In this document: positions 17,528 through 26,774 of the stretch, one piece after another
Position numbering within the stretch: the first letter of the stretch is position 1
How the letters are laid out: the number at the start of each line of letters is the position of its first letter
Assembly (NCBI GenBank): GCA_963774155.1
Contig: CAVZDW010000005.1
Location: 212,805-276,804 of the forward strand
Reading direction: 5' to 3'
DNA from: DASSUW01 sp963774155
GTDB taxonomy: Bacteria > Actinomycetota > Thermoleophilia > Solirubrobacterales > Solirubrobacteraceae
Length of the DNA stretch: 64,000 nt
Program-made: the position numbers and the translations under genes
The notes under the pieces: model-generated
The model's database searches: none
The model's input: only the letters and a program-made list of their open reading frames with translations
What the model was told of the DNA's origin: nothing

Positions 17528-19679
17528 TCAGCGGCCGGGGTCCGGCTCCGTCGCGAGCCTCGGCAGCTTGCGCCCGAGCCCGGCCGGGAACGCCCAGGTC
17601 CTGCGGCCGAGGAGGTGGAGGACGGCGGGCAGCAGCAGGCTGCGCACGACGAACGCATCGAGGAACACCGCGCTCGCGAGACCGAGCCCGAAGAGCTTGA
17701 TCTGCCGCTCCGGGCCGAGCACGAAGGCGAGGAAGACGCAGATCATGATCGTCGCCGCCGCGGTGATCACGCGACCGGTCGTCGCGAGGCCCTCGACGAT
17801 CGCCCGCGACGGATCGCGCCGCCGGACCCACTCCTCGTGGATGCGCGAGACGAGGAAGACCTCGTAGTCCATGGAGAGGCCGAAGACGATCGCGAAGAGC
17901 ATCACCGGGAGCCAGGGCTCGATCGGACCCGCGGAGACGCCCACCAGGCTCCCGAGCCAGCCGTACTGGAAGACGGCGACCGTGACGCCGAGAGCCGCGG
18001 CGATCGACAGCAGGTTCATGCAGGCCGCCTGGATCGGGATGGCGAACGAGCGGAACACGACCAGGAGGAGCAGCGCCGCGAGGCCGACCACCACGGCGAT
18101 GAACACCGGCAGCTTGGCGGAGAGCACGTTCGTGAAGTCGATGGCGCTCGCGGTCACGCCGCCGACCAGGACGGTCGCGTCGGTGCTGCTGGGCGACCGG
18201 CGGCAGGACCGTGGTGCGCAGCGTGTCCACCAGGTCGGTGGTCGCGCCCGCCTGCGGGGAGGACCGCGGGATCACCTCGAAGACCGCCGTCCGCTCGTCA
18301 CCGTTGAGGATCGGGCCGGAGACCTCGGCCACGTTCGGCGTGCCGCGCAGCGCCGTCCCGATGCCGTCGAGCGCTGTCGCGTCCGCCTTGTGGGCGAGCT
18401 CGGCGACGACCGTCAGCGGGCCGTTGACGCCGGGCCCGAACCCCTCGGCCAGCAGGTCGTAGGCCTTGCGCGTCGTGCTGCCGGGCGGGTCGTTGCCGGC
18501 GTCGCTGAAGCCCAGGTCCATCGACAGGGCGGGGATCGCGATGACGAGCATGACCGCCAGCCCTGCGACCACCGCCGGCCACGGGTGGCGGCCGACGAAG
18601 CGCGCCCAGCGCGCCCACATTCCGTCGTCGGCCGCCGGCCGCGCGCGGCGGCGCGACGGGCGCCCGACGCGCCTCCCGACGTACGCGAGCAACGCCGGCA
18701 GCATCGTGAGGCTCGCGAGCATGGTCAGCAGCACGGCGAGCGCCGACGCGACGGCGAGCCCGTCGAGGAAGCTGAGACCGAGCACGACCATGCCGAGCAG
18801 CGCGATGATCACCGTGGTGCCGGCGAACAGCACCGCACGTCCCGCGGTGTCCATCGCCACGATCGTCGCGGGCGCGACGTCGGCGCCGGACCGGCGGCTC
18901 TCGCGGAAGCGGGTGACGATGAAGAGGGCGTAGTCGATGCCCACGCCGAGGCCGATCATGGCGGCCAGCTCGGTGGAGAAGTTCGGCATCTTGATCGCGT
19001 GCGAGGCGAACGCGATCACGCCGAAGGCCGTGCCGAGCCCGAACACCGCCGTGACGATGGGAAGGCCGGCGGCGAGCAGCGATCCGAACGCGATGAGGAG
19101 GACGACGATGGCCGCCGCGAGTCCGATCGCCGCGGCGGAGCCCAGCGACGTCGTCGCCGCCTGCTCGATCGCCAGGCCGCCGAGCTCGACCTGCAGGTCG
19201 GCGGTGCTGGCCGTGCGGGCGGTCGAGATCACGCGATGGATGGCCGCCTTCGGGAGGTCCTGGGCCTGCTCGTCGAACGTGACGGTGGCGAACGCGATGC
19301 GGCCGTCCGGGGAGATGTCCCGGCTCCCACCGGCGGCGTACGGACTGGTGACCGCGGCCACGTGCGGCAAGCGGCCGATCTCCGCGAGCACCGGAGTGAT
19401 CCGGGCGCGCACGGAGGCGTCGGTGATGCGGCCATCGAGCGCGTGGAAGACGACCTGGTCGGCGTCGCCCGCCTGGGCCGGGAAGTCACGTTGGAGGACG
19501 TCCAGCGCTCGCTGGGACTCCGTCCCGCCGAGCGAGAAGTCCGTGGACGTGCGCGTGCCGACCGCCGACGCCCCCGCGCTCACCGCGACGAGCACGACGA
19601 CGCAGGCGACGAGCGTCCGCAGCCGGTGCCGGTTGCACCAGCGGGCCAGGCGCGCCACCGTCCCGAGTTCCGTTCGCAT
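17528..19679 (-). pseudogene. MMPL/RND-family transporter, frameshifted here
   Basis: The 717-codon gene starts MRTELGTVARLARWCNRHRL. It has the standard plan: a first membrane helix, a large external loop (TSTDFSLGGTESQRALDVLQ), helices with the MIGLGVGIDYALFIVTRFRE motif, a second loop, and a C-terminal membrane bundle with FAIVFGLSMDYEVFLVSRIH. One extra C in a CCC run near 18191-18193 shifts the frame between the second loop and the last bundle. Without it, the reading passes smoothly from VLPPVA to SSTDATVLVGGVTASAIDF. These pumps move lipids, siderophores or drugs. It is likely functional if the base is an error. Confidence 0.88.
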
Positions 19680-19920
19680 GCAGCGGATGGTGGGCGAGCA
19701 GCCGGTGCGGGTCGTCGGCCGCGGAGCCGGTCTTGTGGCTACGTCGCGGGCGGTACGCCGTCGGAGAGGGGAGGGTGGGCCGCCCTACGCCCGAGGACGT
19801 AGCGCGAGGATGCGACCGCGGGCCGACGACGGGCGCTGGTCCGGCCCCGATCATCTGGCTGGTGATTCTCGTGTCGACCACCACGCAGACGCCGTGAGCC
19901 AGACTCGCGCCGGTCAGGTC

Positions 19921-20046
19921 ATGGAGGCCTTCTGCTCTCTGGTCGGCCATCGCTGGACGCCGTGGGAGCGTCCGCTCCGGCTCGTCGAGACCTGCCGCTG
20001 CAACCGTTGCGGCCGGACGCGCGAACGCCGGCTCGGCCTGGTCTGA
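19921..20046 (+). CDS. Small zinc-ribbon-like protein, 41 residues
   Basis: The product MEAFCSLVGHRWTPWERPL continues to RLVETCRCNRCGRTRERRLGLV. The C-x-C-x2-C cysteines, with an earlier Cys-5 and His-10, form a plausible zinc knuckle, which resembles the tiny DUF1660-type proteins. The coding frame opens at ATG 19921; a weak GGTCAGG precedes it, and a longer upstream frame has no coding character. It may be a nucleic-acid or protein-binding micro-protein. The family call is tentative. It converges on the 101-residue protein at 20053. Confidence 0.55.
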   Translation: MEAFCSLVGHRWTPWERPLRLVETCRCNRCGRTRERRLGLV

Positions 20047-20052
20047 GCGGCG

Positions 20053-20358
20053 CTAGCCGAGCGCCGGCGCGCGGTCGTGCTCTCGACTCGCGACGTAGCG
20101 CGTGAGCTCCCGCTCGAACTCGGGCCACCACGCCGGATCGCCGCACGCCGGATCGCCGCCGCGATCGGACCGCGGACCGGGGCGGTCGCTGCCCCCTCCG
20201 CCGCCGCCGGGGCCGGAGTCGGGCCCGTCCGGTCCCTCGGGTCCGGAGTCGCCGTCGACCGCTCGCAGCATGCGCCCGATCAGGGCGACGAGGCCGATCG
20301 CCATCAGAAGCACCGCGGTCGCGATACCCGCGGTCACGACGGCGAGCATGAGGATCAT
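20053..20358 (-). CDS. Single-helix membrane protein with Gly/Pro linker
   Basis: The 101-residue product begins with one strongly hydrophobic helix (LMLAVVTAGIATAVLLMAIG, residues 3-22), then LVALIGRMLRAV, and a Gly/Pro/Asp-rich linker (GPDGPDSGPGGGGGGSDRPG). It ends in a short helical domain (WWPEFERELTRYVASREHDR). I do not recognise a family. Its start overlaps the stop of the 80-residue gene at 20597 by four bases, so the pair is translationally coupled. Confidence 0.7.
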   Translation of the reverse strand: MILMLAVVTAGIATAVLLMAIGLVALIGRMLRAVDGDSGPEGPDGPDSGPGGGGGGSDRPGPRSDRGGDPACGDPAWWPEFERELTRYVASREHDRAPALG

Positions 20359-20597
20359 CGGTCCTGCTCCGGATCGTCGGCGGACGTGCTCGGCTCGTCC
20401 TCGGCAAGCTGCCGGCTGATCTCGCGCATCAACAGCCCGAGCGTCACGACGACGAGCGCGATCGCCGCGAAGTCGGCCGCATCGTTGTCGATGCGCGCCA
20501 TCGCGATGACGGCGGCGACGATCACCAGCGTCGCGGCGAAGAAGGTCGGCAAGAGCACCGGCGCCGCGGTGTCGCGCTTCTTGAACGGGTGCCGCAT
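20355..20597 (-). CDS. Two-helix membrane protein, 80 residues
   Basis: The start ATG at 20597 gives MRHPFKKRDTAAPVLLPTFF. Two hydrophobic helices follow (VLLPTFFAATLVIVAAVI and FAAIALVVVTLGLLM), then an acidic tail ending in SADDPEQDR. The longer upstream frame (to 21161) is antisense to the ABC ATPase gene and not coding. No family is recognised. It forms a coupled pair with the 101-residue gene downstream. Confidence 0.7.
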   Translation of the reverse strand: MRHPFKKRDTAAPVLLPTFFAATLVIVAAVIAMARIDNDAADFAAIALVVVTLGLLMREISRQLAEDEPSTSADDPEQDR

Positions 20598-20757
20598 GGC
20601 TCGATGCTGACGGGCCGCCACGGGGAGGTCGTCGGCCCGCGGGGCGGTCTTGGCCCTACGCCAGCGGGTGTAGCCGCGGCGGGACGAGTCGAGGTCGTCC
20701 GCGGGATCCGCCGATCGGACGATCGCCCACCGCGCCACCACGCGGCAGGCTGGATCC

Positions 20758-21708
20758 ATGATGTCCGTCGCCTCCGAGCTTGGAGTTGAGCTGCGCGGCC
20801 TCGACAAGTCGTTCCGCTCGACGGCGGGGACGATCCACGCCGTTCGCGGGATCGACGTCTCGATCGCGTCCGGCGAGACGGTCGCGGTGCTCGGCCCGAA
20901 CGGCGCGGGCAAGTCGACCACGATCGAGATGCTGCTCGGCCTGGCCACGCCTGACGCCGGGACGGTCTCGGTGTTCGGGCTGTCGCCCGCCGCCGCGGTC
21001 GACGCCGGCATCGTCGGCGCGATGCTCCAGACCGGAGGCCTGATCCACGATCTGTCCGTGCGCGAGGTGGTGACGATGGTCGCCTCGCTGTACCCGTCGC
21101 CGCTGGCCGTCGACGAGGCGCTCGAGCTCGCCGAGATCGGCGACCTCGCGCCCCAGCGCACGAACCGGCTCTCGGGCGGGCAGACGCAGCGGGTGCGCGC
21201 AGCGATCGCCCTGGTGGGCGATCCCGAGCTGCTCGTGCTCGACGAGCCGACGGTCGGGATGGACGTCGAGGGGCGCCGCGCGTTCTGGACGACGATGCGC
21301 GGCTTCGCCGCGCGCGGGAAGACGATCGTGTTCGCGACCCACTATCTCGAGGAGGCCGACGTCTACGCCGACCGGGCCGTGCTGATGGCCCGGGGCAGGG
21401 TCGTGGCCGACGGGCCGACGACCGAGATCCGAGCCATGGTCGGCGCGCGCACGATCCGCGCGACGCTGCCGGGTGTCGAGCTCGACAGCCTGCGCGCGCT
21501 CGCGGGCGTGGTCGGCGCCGAGCGCCACGGCGAAGCCGTGATCCTCTCGTGCTCGGACTCGGACGCCGCGATCCGCGCGCTGGTCGGGGCCTATCCGGAC
21601 GCGCGTGACATCGAGATCACCGGCGCCGGCCTCGAGCAGGCCTTCCTGGCCCTCACCGGCGACGACGAACCGGCCCCGAGAGGGCTGGAGGAGGCTCAGG
21701 CCGCATGA
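20758..21708 (+). CDS. ABC transporter ATP-binding protein
   Basis: The 316-residue ATPase has a Walker A GPNGAGKST (about residue 46), Q-loop LQTGGLIHDLS, signature LSGGQTQRV, Walker B LLVLDEPTVGMD and the H-switch FATHYLEEAD. A C-terminal DUF4162-type domain follows (GARTIRATLPGVELDSL and DIEITGAGLEQAFLALTGDD). It belongs to the DrrA/Nod-type exporter ATPases. ATG 20758 (or the next Met) is the start. The stop overlaps the ATG of the permease gene by four bases, so the two form one coupled transporter operon. Confidence 0.95.
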   Translation: MMSVASELGVELRGLDKSFRSTAGTIHAVRGIDVSIASGETVAVLGPNGAGKSTTIEMLLGLATPDAGTVSVFGLSPAAAVDAGIVGAMLQTGGLIHDLSVREVVTMVASLYPSPLAVDEALELAEIGDLAPQRTNRLSGGQTQRVRAAIALVGDPELLVLDEPTVGMDVEGRRAFWTTMRGFAARGKTIVFATHYLEEADVYADRAVLMARGRVVADGPTTEIRAMVGARTIRATLPGVELDSLRALAGVVGAERHGEAVILSCSDSDAAIRALVGAYPDARDIEITGAGLEQAFLALTGDDEPAPRGLEEAQAA

Positions 21709-22433
21709 GCACGTACGTCCGCTACGAGCTGCTGCGCACGTTGCGCAACGGCCGGTTCTTCATCTTCTCGCTCGGGTTCCCGCTGGTCCTCTACTTCGTC
21801 ATCGCCGCACCGAACCGCAACGACCACGACTTCCTGCAGTCAGGCCTCTCGGCGCCCCTCTATTACATGGTCGGGCTGGCGGCCTTCGGCGCGATGATGG
21901 CCACGACCGGCAGCGGCGCGCGGATCGCGGCCGAGCGCGCGGTCGGCTGGAATCGCCAGCTGCGGATCACGCCGCTGGACTCGCGGTCGTACATCGGCGC
22001 CAAGGTGCTCACCGCCTACGTCACGGCCACCGTGAGCATCCTGCTCCTCTACGCCGCGGGCACCGTGCTCGGCGTGCGGCTGGCGGCGGGCCACTGGCTG
22101 GCGATGACGGCATTGATCCTCGTCGGGCTTGTCCCGTTCGCGGCACTGGGAGTCCTCATCGGTCACCTGGCCGGCGCCGACACGGTCGGCCCGGCCATGG
22201 GCGGCACCGTGTCGGTGCTCGCGTTCCTCGGCGGGACCTGGTTCCCGATCACCTCCGGGACGCTGTACGACATCGGCAGGTTCCTCCCGTCCTACTGGCT
22301 GGTCCAGGCCAGTCACGTCTCCGTCGGCGGCCACGGCTGGGGCACCCGCGGCTGGCTGGTCATGGCGGCATGGTCGATCGCGCTGATCGTGCTCGCGGCC
22401 CGCGTCTACCGGAATGACACGAAGCGTGTCTAG
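21705..22433 (+). CDS. ABC-2 type transporter permease
   Basis: The 242-residue permease starts MSTYVRYELLRTLRNGRFF and has six membrane helices with the ABC-2 pattern: an N-terminal cytoplasmic segment and the first helix (FFIFSLGFPLVLYFVIAA), an extracellular loop, helices through ALILVGLVPFAALGVLIGHL, and the final LVMAAWSIALIVLAARVY. It pairs with the ATPase at 20758 and probably exports a hydrophobic compound or drug. No sensor kinase or regulator gene, often found with such pairs, is adjacent. Confidence 0.92.
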   Translation: MSTYVRYELLRTLRNGRFFIFSLGFPLVLYFVIAAPNRNDHDFLQSGLSAPLYYMVGLAAFGAMMATTGSGARIAAERAVGWNRQLRITPLDSRSYIGAKVLTAYVTATVSILLLYAAGTVLGVRLAAGHWLAMTALILVGLVPFAALGVLIGHLAGADTVGPAMGGTVSVLAFLGGTWFPITSGTLYDIGRFLPSYWLVQASHVSVGGHGWGTRGWLVMAAWSIALIVLAARVYRNDTKRV

Positions 22434-22523
22434 AGCCGCTGACATCGGTACCGCCGACGGCGGAGCCCGAGGTTCATCCGGACGGCCGACGACGCAAGCG
22501 TCGCCCGCGTCGAGCATTCGGTG

Positions 22524-23042
22524 ATGGAAACCGAACCGTCCAAGCCCCGTGATCTCCGGCTCCTGCGGAGGACGCTGATGATCTTCGGCACGACCGCCGT
22601 GATCGTCGTCGGCGCGTTCGCGGTCGCGGCGGCGATGACCCACGACGACGGCTCCGGGTCGCCGGAGCACGCGGTGCGCGACTTCCTCGTCAGCGCCGTC
22701 GCCGAGCACAACGGCTTCCAGGCGTGCCTCTACCTGACGCGCGGGTCGCAGCTCGCCGTCGAGGCCGGCGCGCCGCGCGACATGTCGTGCGAGGCGACCC
22801 TGTCCACGTACGCGCGGCTCGTGCTCGGCGGCGAGCACGTCAACTCGGAAGCCGCCGTGAAGGCGCTCACGTACCGGGTCGAGCCGGAGCCGGGCGGCCG
22901 GGAGCGGGTGACGGTGTCCGCGCACGGCGTGAGCCGCTCGTTCCTGCTCCGGCAGGGGACACAGGCCGAGCTCGGCGAGTTCCAGGCGCCGTCGACGCAG
23001 TGGCGCATCGCGTCGGGCGTCGGAGGCCTGCTGGCGCGATGA
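22524..23042 (+). CDS. Membrane-anchored extracytoplasmic protein
   Basis: The 172-residue product has a short cytoplasmic N-terminus with PSKPRDLRLLRRT, one membrane helix (LMIFGTTAVIVVGAFAVAAA) and an external domain with two cysteines (AEHNGFQACLYLTRGSQLAV and APRDMSCEATLSTYARLV). The folding pattern resembles NTF2-like lipid-binding or Tim44-like domains on the outside of the membrane, but I cannot assign it firmly. The start is ATG 22524 (GTG 22521 is adjacent). Its stop overlaps the ATG of the universal stress protein gene, so the two are coupled. Confidence 0.75.
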   Translation: METEPSKPRDLRLLRRTLMIFGTTAVIVVGAFAVAAAMTHDDGSGSPEHAVRDFLVSAVAEHNGFQACLYLTRGSQLAVEAGAPRDMSCEATLSTYARLVLGGEHVNSEAAVKALTYRVEPEPGGRERVTVSAHGVSRSFLLRQGTQAELGEFQAPSTQWRIASGVGGLLAR

Positions 23043-23512
23043 CCGCGGAGCGCATCATCGCCCCGGTGACCTTCGCGCACGACTCGCTGGAGGCGGCGGC
23101 CGTCGGGGCCGAGCTGGCGGCGGCGCTCGGCGCCGAGCTGATCCTGGCCGGCATCGCGCCCATGGCGCCGTTCGAGCCGTCGTACGGAAGCCCCACCGGG
23201 CTCGAGACGACCCTACGGCAGGCGGAGCAGCAGCGGCTGCTCGACCAGATCATGTGGGAGCGGCTCGAGGAGCTCGCCGAGGCGCTGCCCGACGGCACGC
23301 GCTGTCGCACGCTGCTCACCTGGGGACCGGTCGGCCCCACGCTCGTCGAGACCGCCCGCGAGCAGCACGCGGATCTCGTCGTCCTCCCGATCCGGCGCGA
23401 GAGCGAGCTCGGCCACCTCCTGCACGATCACGCCGACCGCTACGTCCTGCACCACAGCGACGTGCCCGTGATCGTCGTGCCCACGAATCGGCAGACGGCC
23501 TCCGTCGACTGA
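23039..23512 (+). CDS. Universal stress protein (UspA family)
   Basis: The 157-residue product starts MTAERIIAPVTFAHDSLEAA. The Usp fold is visible: VGAELAAALGAELILAGIAP, a central helix (EELAEALPDG), HADLVVLPIRRESELGHLLH with the loop after strand beta-4, and the closing YVLHHSDVPVIVVP. The ATP-binding G-x2-G-x9-GS motif of UspFG types appears degenerate (PIRRESELG), so it may be of the non-nucleotide-binding class. It is translated from an ATGA overlap with the preceding membrane-anchored protein, which suggests a stress-related pair. Confidence 0.9.
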   Translation: MTAERIIAPVTFAHDSLEAAAVGAELAAALGAELILAGIAPMAPFEPSYGSPTGLETTLRQAEQQRLLDQIMWERLEELAEALPDGTRCRTLLTWGPVGPTLVETAREQHADLVVLPIRRESELGHLLHDHADRYVLHHSDVPVIVVPTNRQTASVD

Positions 23513-23615
23513 CGATCCTGTCCGGCGTACATCCTGCGGCGTACAACCGCAGGCGCAGGGCAGGTGTCGCCCGCGGGCCGACGACAGGCGATCCGCGGTC
23601 GCGCACCATCTGCTG

Positions 23616-24374
23616 ATGCCGCTGCGATGGACCTGGCTGCGCACCCTCGTCGGCGGGGCGGCCATCTACGCACTCGTCACCGTCGCCGCGGAGAACACGC
23701 AGAACGTCCATCTGCTGCCTGCGGTGCTGGTCCTCGGCGCCCTCCTGGTCCCCGTGACGTTCGTCGTCTATCTGTTCGAGCGGCTCGACGTGCGGCCCGA
23801 GATCCTGCCGACGCTGGCGGTGTGCTTCTGGGCCGGAGGATCGATCGGCGTCGCCGCCGCCGGGTTCCTCGAGTACCAGACGCTGCGCGACCTCGGGGCG
23901 CTGCCGATGCTCGCCGTCGGTGTCATCGAGGAGAGCGTGAAGCTGGCGTTCCCGCTCTGGCTCCTCCTCCGCGGGCGCTTCCGGTCACCCAGCGCCGGGC
24001 TGCTGTTCGGCGTCGCGTCCGGGATGGGCTTTGCGGCGCTGGAGACGATGGGCTACGGGTTCGTGGCGCTGATCCAGTCGCGCGGGCAGATCGGTCCCAC
24101 CGAGGACGTCCTGCTGATCCGCGGACTGCTCTCGCCGATCGGCCACGCGGCCTGGACCGGCCTCGTCTGCGCGACGCTGTGGCGGCGTCCGTTCTCGTGG
24201 CCGGCGACCGCGACGGCGTTCGCGGCGGCGGTGGCGCTCCACGCGATGTGGGACTCGACCGACAGCACGCTCGTCCGCGTCGCGATCGGAACGCTCAGCG
24301 GCACGCTCCTGGCGATCCAGATCCGTCAGGTCCGCCTCGGGCGCCCCAGTCTCGCGCAGCCGTCGGCAGCCTGA
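23616..24374 (+). CDS. PrsW-family intramembrane metalloprotease
   Basis: The 252-residue protein has eight or so membrane helices with the PrsW signature: EESVKLAFPLWLLLRGRF (EExxK motif), FGVASGMGFAALETMGYG (ExxxG motif), SPIGHAAWTGLVCA and ALHAMWDS (metal His residues). The order agrees with site-1-type proteases that cleave anti-sigma factors and other membrane proteins. The start at 23616 gives MPLRWTWLRTLVGGAAIYAL; no ribosome site is clear. No anti-sigma factor is nearby, so the substrate is unknown. Confidence 0.9.
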   Translation: MPLRWTWLRTLVGGAAIYALVTVAAENTQNVHLLPAVLVLGALLVPVTFVVYLFERLDVRPEILPTLAVCFWAGGSIGVAAAGFLEYQTLRDLGALPMLAVGVIEESVKLAFPLWLLLRGRFRSPSAGLLFGVASGMGFAALETMGYGFVALIQSRGQIGPTEDVLLIRGLLSPIGHAAWTGLVCATLWRRPFSWPATATAFAAAVALHAMWDSTDSTLVRVAIGTLSGTLLAIQIRQVRLGRPSLAQPSAA

Positions 24375-24510
24375 TCCGCCGCACGGCTCCATCATCCGAT
24401 CGGCTGACGGCGGCCTCGTCGGCGGATGGTCCCGGCGCACGATGGCCGCCGCGGGCGGCAGCGGCGATGCTCGATGGGATCGAAACCCGTCGTCTGGAAG
24501 GAACAGGAAA

Positions 24511-24684
24511 ATGATCAACGGCATCCCGGAGCGCCGCTCGCTTGAGCTGCTGATCCGCCGGTCCGAGGCGGAGGAGCACACGCTCGAGCGCGGCCTGGTC
24601 GATCTCGAGCTGAACCAGCGCCGCACCCGTCGCTCGATCGAGACGAGCCTTGCGGACCAGCCTTGGCGCAGATTCGTGGGGTAG
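24511..24684 (+). CDS. Small charged helical protein, 57 residues
   Basis: ATG 24511 follows a GGAAGGAACAGG ribosome site. The product MINGIPERRSLELLIRRSEA continues with EEHTLERGLVDLELNQRRTR and ends in DQPWRRFVG. It is rich in Glu and Arg and probably forms one or two amphipathic helices. It has no signal peptide or cysteine. I do not recognise it. It lies between the PrsW gene and the secreted repeat protein, same strand. Confidence 0.6.
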   Translation: MINGIPERRSLELLIRRSEAEEHTLERGLVDLELNQRRTRRSIETSLADQPWRRFVG

Positions 24685-24769
24685 TGGGACAAGGGTTGAC
24701 GGCCCACTGACCAACCTTCGGTCGGTTGCCTCGTTTCAACGGGAAACGGTCCCTTGGAGGCAACCACCC

Positions 24770-25324
24770 ATGAGAAGACTGCTCGTCATCGTCGGCGCAC
24801 TCGTCGTGCTGGCCGTCCCCGCAACCGCGGCTGCCGCTCAGCCGAGCAAGGCGGACAAGCGCGAAGCCCAGAAGGAGTGCCGCGCCGAGCGCGGAACCAC
24901 CGACGCGACACGCGAGGCGTTCAAGGCCAAGTACCGCAACTTCGGAGCGTGCGTGTCGCAGCAGGCGCGGGCGGCGAAGGCCGAGCGCAAGCAGGCCAAG
25001 AAGAACGCCGCGCGCGAGTGCCGCGAGGAGCGCGGCGACACCGACGCGAGCCGCGAGGCCTTCCGTGAGACCTACGGCACCAACGCCAACAAGAGCAACG
25101 CCTTCGGCAAGTGCGTGTCCGGCAAGGCCAAGGCCAAGAACGCCGAGGAGGATGCGGACGACGCCGAAGAGGCGGGCGAACGCACCAACGCCGCCGAGGC
25201 GTGCGACGCCGAGCGCGGCGACACGCAGGAGTCTCGCAAGGCGTTCGAGGACAAGTACGGCACCAACGGCAACAAGCGCAACGCCTTCGGCAAGTGCGTC
25301 TCCCAGAAGGACGACGCGTCGTAG
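24770..25324 (+). CDS. Secreted three-repeat protein with paired cysteines
   Basis: TTGGAGG lies nine bases upstream of ATG 24770. The 184-residue product has a signal peptide (MRRLLVIVGALVVLAVPATA, cleavage near AAA-QPS). Three repeats of about 40-55 residues follow. Each has one Cys in a CRAERG, CREERG or CDAERG segment, a helix with SREAFRETYG or similar, and a second Cys in FGACVSQ, FGKCVSG or FGKCVSQ. Six cysteines could pair one disulphide per repeat. The linkers are Lys/Ala and Glu/Asp rich. The product is probably exported and surface-associated. I have no function to offer. Confidence 0.75.
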   Translation: MRRLLVIVGALVVLAVPATAAAAQPSKADKREAQKECRAERGTTDATREAFKAKYRNFGACVSQQARAAKAERKQAKKNAARECREERGDTDASREAFRETYGTNANKSNAFGKCVSGKAKAKNAEEDADDAEEAGERTNAAEACDAERGDTQESRKAFEDKYGTNGNKRNAFGKCVSQKDDAS

Positions 25325-25401
25325 CTCGGCCGGAGGTCCCAGCCCGGCAGACCCGTAGGCTCTGCACGTCGCCGCGCCGAGACTTTGCGGCGGCTGCCCA
25401 C

Positions 25402-25773
25402 GTGCCTGCGCACCCGAACACGTCACCGCCCGAGCCCTCCGGGCCGAGGTACACCGCACGCGTCGCGCTGAGCTGCGAGCGCGGCCATGCGCCCGGGCAG
25501 GTCCTGCACGCTCTGCAGGAGCTCCGCCAGGTGATCGACGACCGGCTGCGAGATGACCTCGGCGGCCGGTACGACCGGCACACCGCCCAATCCGTCGGGA
25601 CCGACAAGCTGACGGTGACGTTCACGCTTCGCGCCGCGACCCATGCGGATGCCATCCGATCGGCTGGGCTGGCCGCCGGGACGCTCGCCGAGCTCCTCAC
25701 GGAGCACGCGGCGGCCGTCGACCTCTCCGGCGTCGCGCTCGTCGTCCGCGCTCAGGAGTCCACGCCGGCTTAG
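25402..25773 (+). CDS. Hypothetical protein, 123 residues
   Basis: GTG 25402 opens a frame with good coding character (VPAHPNTSPPEPSGPRYTAR). It continues with a strand-helix-strand plan: RVALSCERGHAPGQVLHALQ, ELRQVIDDRLRDDLGGRY, DKLTVTFTLRAATHADAIRS and VDLSGVALVVRAQEST. The pattern suggests a small ferredoxin-like alpha/beta domain. No family is recognised. The frame extends upstream without a stop through the preceding gene, but that part is shadow. The next gene, on the same strand, starts 70 bases on. Confidence 0.6.
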   Translation: MPAHPNTSPPEPSGPRYTARVALSCERGHAPGQVLHALQELRQVIDDRLRDDLGGRYDRHTAQSVGTDKLTVTFTLRAATHADAIRSAGLAAGTLAELLTEHAAAVDLSGVALVVRAQESTPA

Positions 25774-25843
25774 CGGTCCGGAGCCGGACCGGGGCGGCGG
25801 CGTGGGCTTGACGCTCGCGGCGCGCCGGGAGGAGGCTTGGCGC

Positions 25844-26761
25844 GTGGTTGTGATCGCACAGCCGCGGTGGTACCGGCTCCTCGCTTTCCTCGGCCTGCTG
25901 CTCGCGTTCTCGCTGGTGCTGCCCGATCTCGGAGACGCCAGGCACAAGCGCCCGAAGCGACGCAACTCGATCGCGAGGTTCGTCATCGACGGCATGCCGG
26001 CCCCGGCGAGCGGCGCGTTCAGGTGCGTGTGGTCGGAGGCGCCGCTCCACGACTACGGCTGCCACGAGGGGCCCAGCGACACGCCGCCGGCGTTCGGGCT
26101 GCTGGCGCCGGTCATGGATCCGCCGGAGCGCCCGCCCAACCTGCTCGAGCCTGGACCGATCAACTACCCGCACCGGAACGATGTCGATGGATGGGGCGGC
26201 AAATTCCCGCTCGCGAGCCCCAATATCGCGCCCGAGTTCGGCTGTCGCTGGGCCGAGCTGGGAGAGCCTCGCCCCGAGGAGTACAACTGGCGCTGCAGCT
26301 TCAACTACGACGGGCACGAGCACCGGTTCCTCATGAGCGAGATCGCGTCCGTGTCGTACGAGGCCTCGAACGACAGCCAGCAGTGGTTCGTGCCCTGCGA
26401 TGGAGTCGGCAGGTGTCCCGAGGAGGACACGGCAGGGCCGCGCATCGCGATCTCCAAGGATCGGGTGCGTCTGACCCAGGGCGGTGTCGCGAAGGTCCGC
26501 CTGGTCTGCCGCGTGGGCGAGGTCTCACCTCCGTGCTCGGGGCAGCTGCGACTCTCCGTCAAGCGCGGTGGCCGGCTTGGGGCGAAGCGCTTCGAGCTGA
26601 CCCCGGACGAGGCCCAGCGGGTGCGCGTGAAGCTCGGCCGCCGCGAGCGGGCCCTCGTCGCCCAGCGCGGCCGGGTGCGCGTCCGCGCGACCGCGCGTGC
26701 GCGGGACAGCCGCAGGAACCTCAGGACGACGACGCGCATGTTCACGCTGCGCGGACCGTGA
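25844..26761 (+). CDS. Secreted protein, paralogue of 30743-31912
   Basis: GTG 25844 lies ten bases after GGGAGGAGG. The 305-residue product has a signal peptide (RLLAFLGLLLAFSLVLPDLG) and then a short motif shared with its paralogue (RHKRPKRRNSIARF). The middle has cysteines in paired contexts (FRCVWSEAPLHDYGCHEG; FVPCDGVGRCPEED). A basic beta-rich C-terminal domain ends in TTTRMFTLRGP, very like the end of the other copy (ARFRLRGP). Unlike the other copy it lacks the middle Ig-like insert. It converges on the TIR-STAND-WD40 gene, 13 bases from its stop. The function is unknown, but shared context suggests a role in the same system. Confidence 0.8.
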   Translation: MVVIAQPRWYRLLAFLGLLLAFSLVLPDLGDARHKRPKRRNSIARFVIDGMPAPASGAFRCVWSEAPLHDYGCHEGPSDTPPAFGLLAPVMDPPERPPNLLEPGPINYPHRNDVDGWGGKFPLASPNIAPEFGCRWAELGEPRPEEYNWRCSFNYDGHEHRFLMSEIASVSYEASNDSQQWFVPCDGVGRCPEEDTAGPRIAISKDRVRLTQGGVAKVRLVCRVGEVSPPCSGQLRLSVKRGGRLGAKRFELTPDEAQRVRVKLGRRERALVAQRGRVRVRATARARDSRRNLRTTTRMFTLRGP

Positions 26762-26766
26762 CCGCA
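26746..26766 (+). repeat. 21-base inverted repeat, left arm
   Basis: These 21 bases cover the last codons and stop of the secreted protein gene plus five bases after it. They are the exact reverse complement of 30738-30758. The match stops sharply at both ends. The arms flank the 4-kb TIR-STAND-WD40 gene. Confidence 0.9.
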
Positions 26767-26774
26767 ACCGCGCG

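Noticed and set aside
17871..19802. Plus-strand frame of 643 codons opposite the MMPL gene
   Set aside because: It has the mirrored composition of an antisense frame, and the MMPL motifs on the other strand are unambiguous.
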